Position numbers and translations under genes: made by a program
Notes under the pieces: generated by a model
What the model was told of the DNA's origin: nothing
Seen by the model: only the letters and a program-made list of their open reading frames with translations
Database searches by the model: none
NCBI GenBank assembly: GCA_006227965.1
Contig: SBFL01000291.1
Coordinates: forward strand, 1 to 8,264
DNA: 8,264 nt
Direction: 5' to 3'
Source of the DNA: Bacteroidota bacterium
GTDB lineage: Bacteria; Bacteroidota; Bacteroidia; Flavobacteriales; Flavobacteriaceae
Part shown: piece by piece, positions 6,281-8,264 of the stretch
Numbering within the stretch: the stretch's first letter is position 1
How the letters are laid out: each line of letters begins with the position of its first letter

Positions 6281-7918
6281 TTACCGGTAGAAAAACTGCA
6301 TTAATAGTTGTGTAGAACTGTCGTGGTTGCCGAGTTTTGAATCGGAGAGCTCTTCCAGGATGGTTTTTGCAAGTTGCTTTCCGAGTTCTACTCCCCACTG
6401 GTCAAAACTGAAGATATTCCAGATGACTCCCTGTACAAAGATCTTGTGCTCGTACATGGCGATAAGGGCCCCGAGGTTCTCTGGATTCAAGCGGTCAATA
6501 AGGAGGGTATTGGTGGGTTTATTCCCCTCAAATACCTTGAACGGCTTCAGTCTGGCCTTTTGCTCTGCGGACAGCCCCTGTTTTTCAAGTTCGCCGGAAA
6601 CCTCTTCTTCCGTCTTGCCATTCATCAGGGCTTCAGTCTGCGCAAAGAAATTTGCCATCAGTTTGTAATGGTGTTCCATATCCCCGTGAAGGGAATGGCA
6701 GAACCCAATAAAATCAGCAGGGATCAGTTTGGTCCCCTGGTGGATAAGCTGGAAGAATGCGTGCTGGGAATTGGTGCCGGGTTCTCCCCAGATAATGGTT
6801 CCCGTCTGGTAGGAAGCTGGGCTTCCGCTCCGGTCTGCACGCTTCCCGTTGCTTTCCATCACCCCTTGCTGCAGATAAGCGGGAAGTCGATGAAGGTATT
6901 GGGAATAGGGGATGACAGCCTCGGTTTCCGCCCCGAAGAAGTTGTTATACCAAACACTGAGCAGGGCAAGGACTACCGGGATGTTCTCCCTGAGAGGAGC
7001 CGTGCGGAAATGCATGTCCATTTCCCGCGCGCCTTTCAACAGTTTGGAAAAATTTTCATATCCGATACCAAGGCAAATAGAAAGCCCCACGGCACTCCAC
7101 AGGGAAAAACGACCACCGACCCAGTCCCACATGGGAAACACCTGGTCCTGGGAAATCCCGAATTCGGCAATTTTTTCAGTGTTGGTGGAAACAGCCGCAA
7201 AGTGCTTTTGGATGTCCTCCATGGAGGCATGCTGCAGGAACCATTCCTTGACCGAAAGGGCATTGCTGAGTGTTTCCTGAGTCGTGAATGACTTCGATAC
7301 AATGATGAACAGGGTGGTTTCCGGGTTGAGCTCTTTCAGGATTTCATGCACATGGTCGCCATCCACGTTGCTGACGAAGTGCAGCCGGAGATGGTTCCGG
7401 TAATAGCGCAATGCCTCGGTAACCATCACCGGGCCGAGATCAGATCCGCCGATCCCGATATTGACCACATCGGTAAACGTTTTTCCCGTATATCCTTTCT
7501 TAGCTCCTCCGATTACCGCATCGCTGAAGGCGTGCATGCGTCCCCGGACTTCATATACTTCCCTTACGATGTCCTCCCCGTCCAGAAGGAGGGAGTCTTC
7601 CTCCCCTGAGCGAAGGGCTGTATGCAGGACCGCCCTGCCTTCGGTTTCGTTAATGGGTTCTCCATTGAAATAACACTCCATGGCCTCTTGCAGGCCGCAT
7701 TCCCCGGCCAGGGTTTCCAGGAGGTTCAGTGTTTTTTCGTCAATGCGGTTTTTAGAATAATCCACCAAAAACCCGTTCCAACGGATACTGAATCTGGCAG
7801 CCCGGTCGGGATCAGAGGCGAAAAAGTCTTTGAGATGTTTGGATTTTAACTGCTCGTAGTGTTCCTGAAGGTCTTTCCAGCTGCCGGTTTCGGCAGGGTT
7901 AATTCTCGGTAAGGGCAT
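6281..7918 (-). CDS. pgi: Glucose-6-phosphate isomerase
   Basis: The protein has 545 residues, close to the E. coli enzyme (549), and looks complete. It interconverts glucose 6-phosphate and fructose 6-phosphate in the cytoplasm (glycolysis/gluconeogenesis). The sugar-phosphate site shows as [10 protein letters not shown] (154-163) and SKSFTTQET (208-216). Both family signatures are present: [15 protein letters not shown] (265-279) and [18 protein letters not shown] (497-514). Catalytic residues fall at the E. coli numbers: Glu355 in MESNGK, His386 in SQHAFF and Lys514 in VELGK. The ATG at 7918 lies 20 nt inside the end of the upstream M23 peptidase gene, so the two are co-transcribed and translation is probably coupled. 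A weak GGA lies a few bases before the start. Transcription probably ends at the hairpin at 6050-6023. Confidence 0.98.
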   Translation of the reverse strand: MPLPRINPAETGSWKDLQEHYEQLKSKHLKDFFASDPDRAARFSIRWNGFLVDYSKNRIDEKTLNLLETLAGECGLQEAMECYFNGEPINETEGRAVLHTALRSGEEDSLLLDGEDIVREVYEVRGRMHAFSDAVIGGAKKGYTGKTFTDVVNIGIGGSDLGPVMVTEALRYYRNHLRLHFVSNVDGDHVHEILKELNPETTLFIIVSKSFTTQETLSNALSVKEWFLQHASMEDIQKHFAAVSTNTEKIAEFGISQDQVFPMWDWVGGRFSLWSAVGLSICLGIGYENFSKLLKGAREMDMHFRTAPLRENIPVVLALLSVWYNNFFGAETEAVIPYSQYLHRLPAYLQQGVMESNGKRADRSGSPASYQTGTIIWGEPGTNSQHAFFQLIHQGTKLIPADFIGFCHSLHGDMEHHYKLMANFFAQTEALMNGKTEEEVSGELEKQGLSAEQKARLKPFKVFEGNKPTNTLLIDRLNPENLGALIAMYEHKIFVQGVIWNIFSFDQWGVELGKQLAKTILEELSDSKLGNHDSSTQLLMQFFYR

Positions 7919-8264
7919 GTTCCGTTTCGTTAAGCGTTAACAGATCCTGCATCTCCTCTGGGGTGTTGAATTCTATGCAGTCCAACTGTTCCCTGATCTG
8001 ACCGATATAGGTGAAATAATCCGGGCGCAGGGGTTCTGCCAGCGGATCTGCTGCGGGCAGTTTCTCCCTCAGGGGGTCTACCTGCCTTCCATTCTTCCAG
8101 AAGCGGTAGCAAACATGCGGGCCACTGGTGTTACCGGTCATGCCGATCCATCCGATCACATCCCCCTGGCGCACATAATCTCCCTGCCTGACTTTCTGCG
8201 CCTTCATGTGCAGGTACTGGGTGCTGTAGGTCCCATTGTGCCGTATCTTAACGTATTTCCCGTT
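7899..8264 (-). CDS. M23 (LytM-type) peptidoglycan metallopeptidase, C-terminal part (runs off right edge)
   Basis: The last 121 residues are present; the frame is open to the edge at 8264 and begins [20 protein letters not shown]. This is the second half of an M23 zinc endopeptidase domain, which cuts peptide cross-links of the cell wall in the periplasm. YLHM holds the catalytic-type His (window residue 19), [24 protein letters not shown] is the typical beta-rich core, and the end motif is GPHVCYRFW, with His50 but Cys52 where the classic HxH zinc ligand has His. I recall this HVC form as common in Bacteroidota relatives, so it need not mean loss of activity. About 50 residues follow the domain ([18 protein letters not shown]...). 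The first zinc ligands (HxxxD) and any signal or anchor lie outside the window. The gene overlaps pgi by 20 nt. Confidence 0.92.
   Translation of the reverse strand, partial: NGKYVKIRHNGTYSTQYLHMKAQKVRQGDYVRQGDVIGWIGMTGNTSGPHVCYRFWKNGRQVDPLREKLPAADPLAEPLRPDYFTYIGQIREQLDCIEFNTPEEMQDLLTLNETEHALTEN

Noticed and set aside
6374..7291. A 305-codon open frame on the plus strand antisense to pgi
   Set aside because: It lies wholly inside the certain pgi gene on the other strand, its translation matches no family I know, and long antisense frames arise easily from the codon use of GC-rich genes.
1..8264. Search for CRISPR arrays, insertion sequences, tRNA/rRNA genes, phage or defence genes
   Set aside because: No direct-repeat arrays, transposase motifs, terminal inverted repeats or RNA gene signatures were seen; codon use looks even across the window.

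Overview
The window looks like a chromosomal segment from a marine-type Bacteroidota, most likely a Flavobacteriaceae member with unusually high GC (about half G+C by eye; Robiginitalea-like genera would fit, but this is inference). The evidence is a TonB-dependent receptor with an N-terminal carboxypeptidase-regulatory-like domain, a DUF5689 lipoprotein with an acidic stretch after the lipid-anchored Cys, an M23 peptidase with the Bacteroidota-style [12 protein letters not shown] signature, and almost no Shine-Dalgarno sequences.

Left part (1-5525): on the minus strand, a TonB-dependent receptor (4411-1673) is followed through a 4-nt ATGA overlap by a surface-type lipoprotein with a DUF5689/OB-fold-like region and a C-terminal lamin-tail domain (1676-312). 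After a 76-nt gap comes the start of an ankyrin-repeat protein (235 to the window edge). Divergently transcribed from the receptor, across about 100 nt, is an exported endonuclease/exonuclease/phosphatase (EEP) family enzyme with a complete active site (4512-5525). Receptor, binding-type lipoprotein and phosphodiesterase/nuclease together look like an uptake locus for an extracellular phosphodiester substrate. Nucleic acid is the leading guess, because OB-fold, lamin-tail and EEP domains are fused in one chain in known secreted nucleases of the ExeM/NucH type.

Middle part (5526-6280): the nuclease gene converges, with an 11-nt gap, on a small four-helix membrane protein with three conserved-looking histidines (5980-5537). 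A strong, nearly symmetric intrinsic terminator (6023-6050) lies just upstream of it. Between that terminator and the pgi stop codon are about 230 nt without a convincing gene but with several inverted repeats. This is either a long structured pgi 3' UTR or an undescribed small RNA.

Right part (6281-8264): glucose-6-phosphate isomerase (pgi), complete and with all catalytic residues, overlaps by 20 nt the end of an upstream M23 (LytM-type) peptidase gene that runs off the right edge. These two are ordinary housekeeping genes in one transcription unit. The peptidase has Cys in place of the second His of the usual HxH zinc motif.
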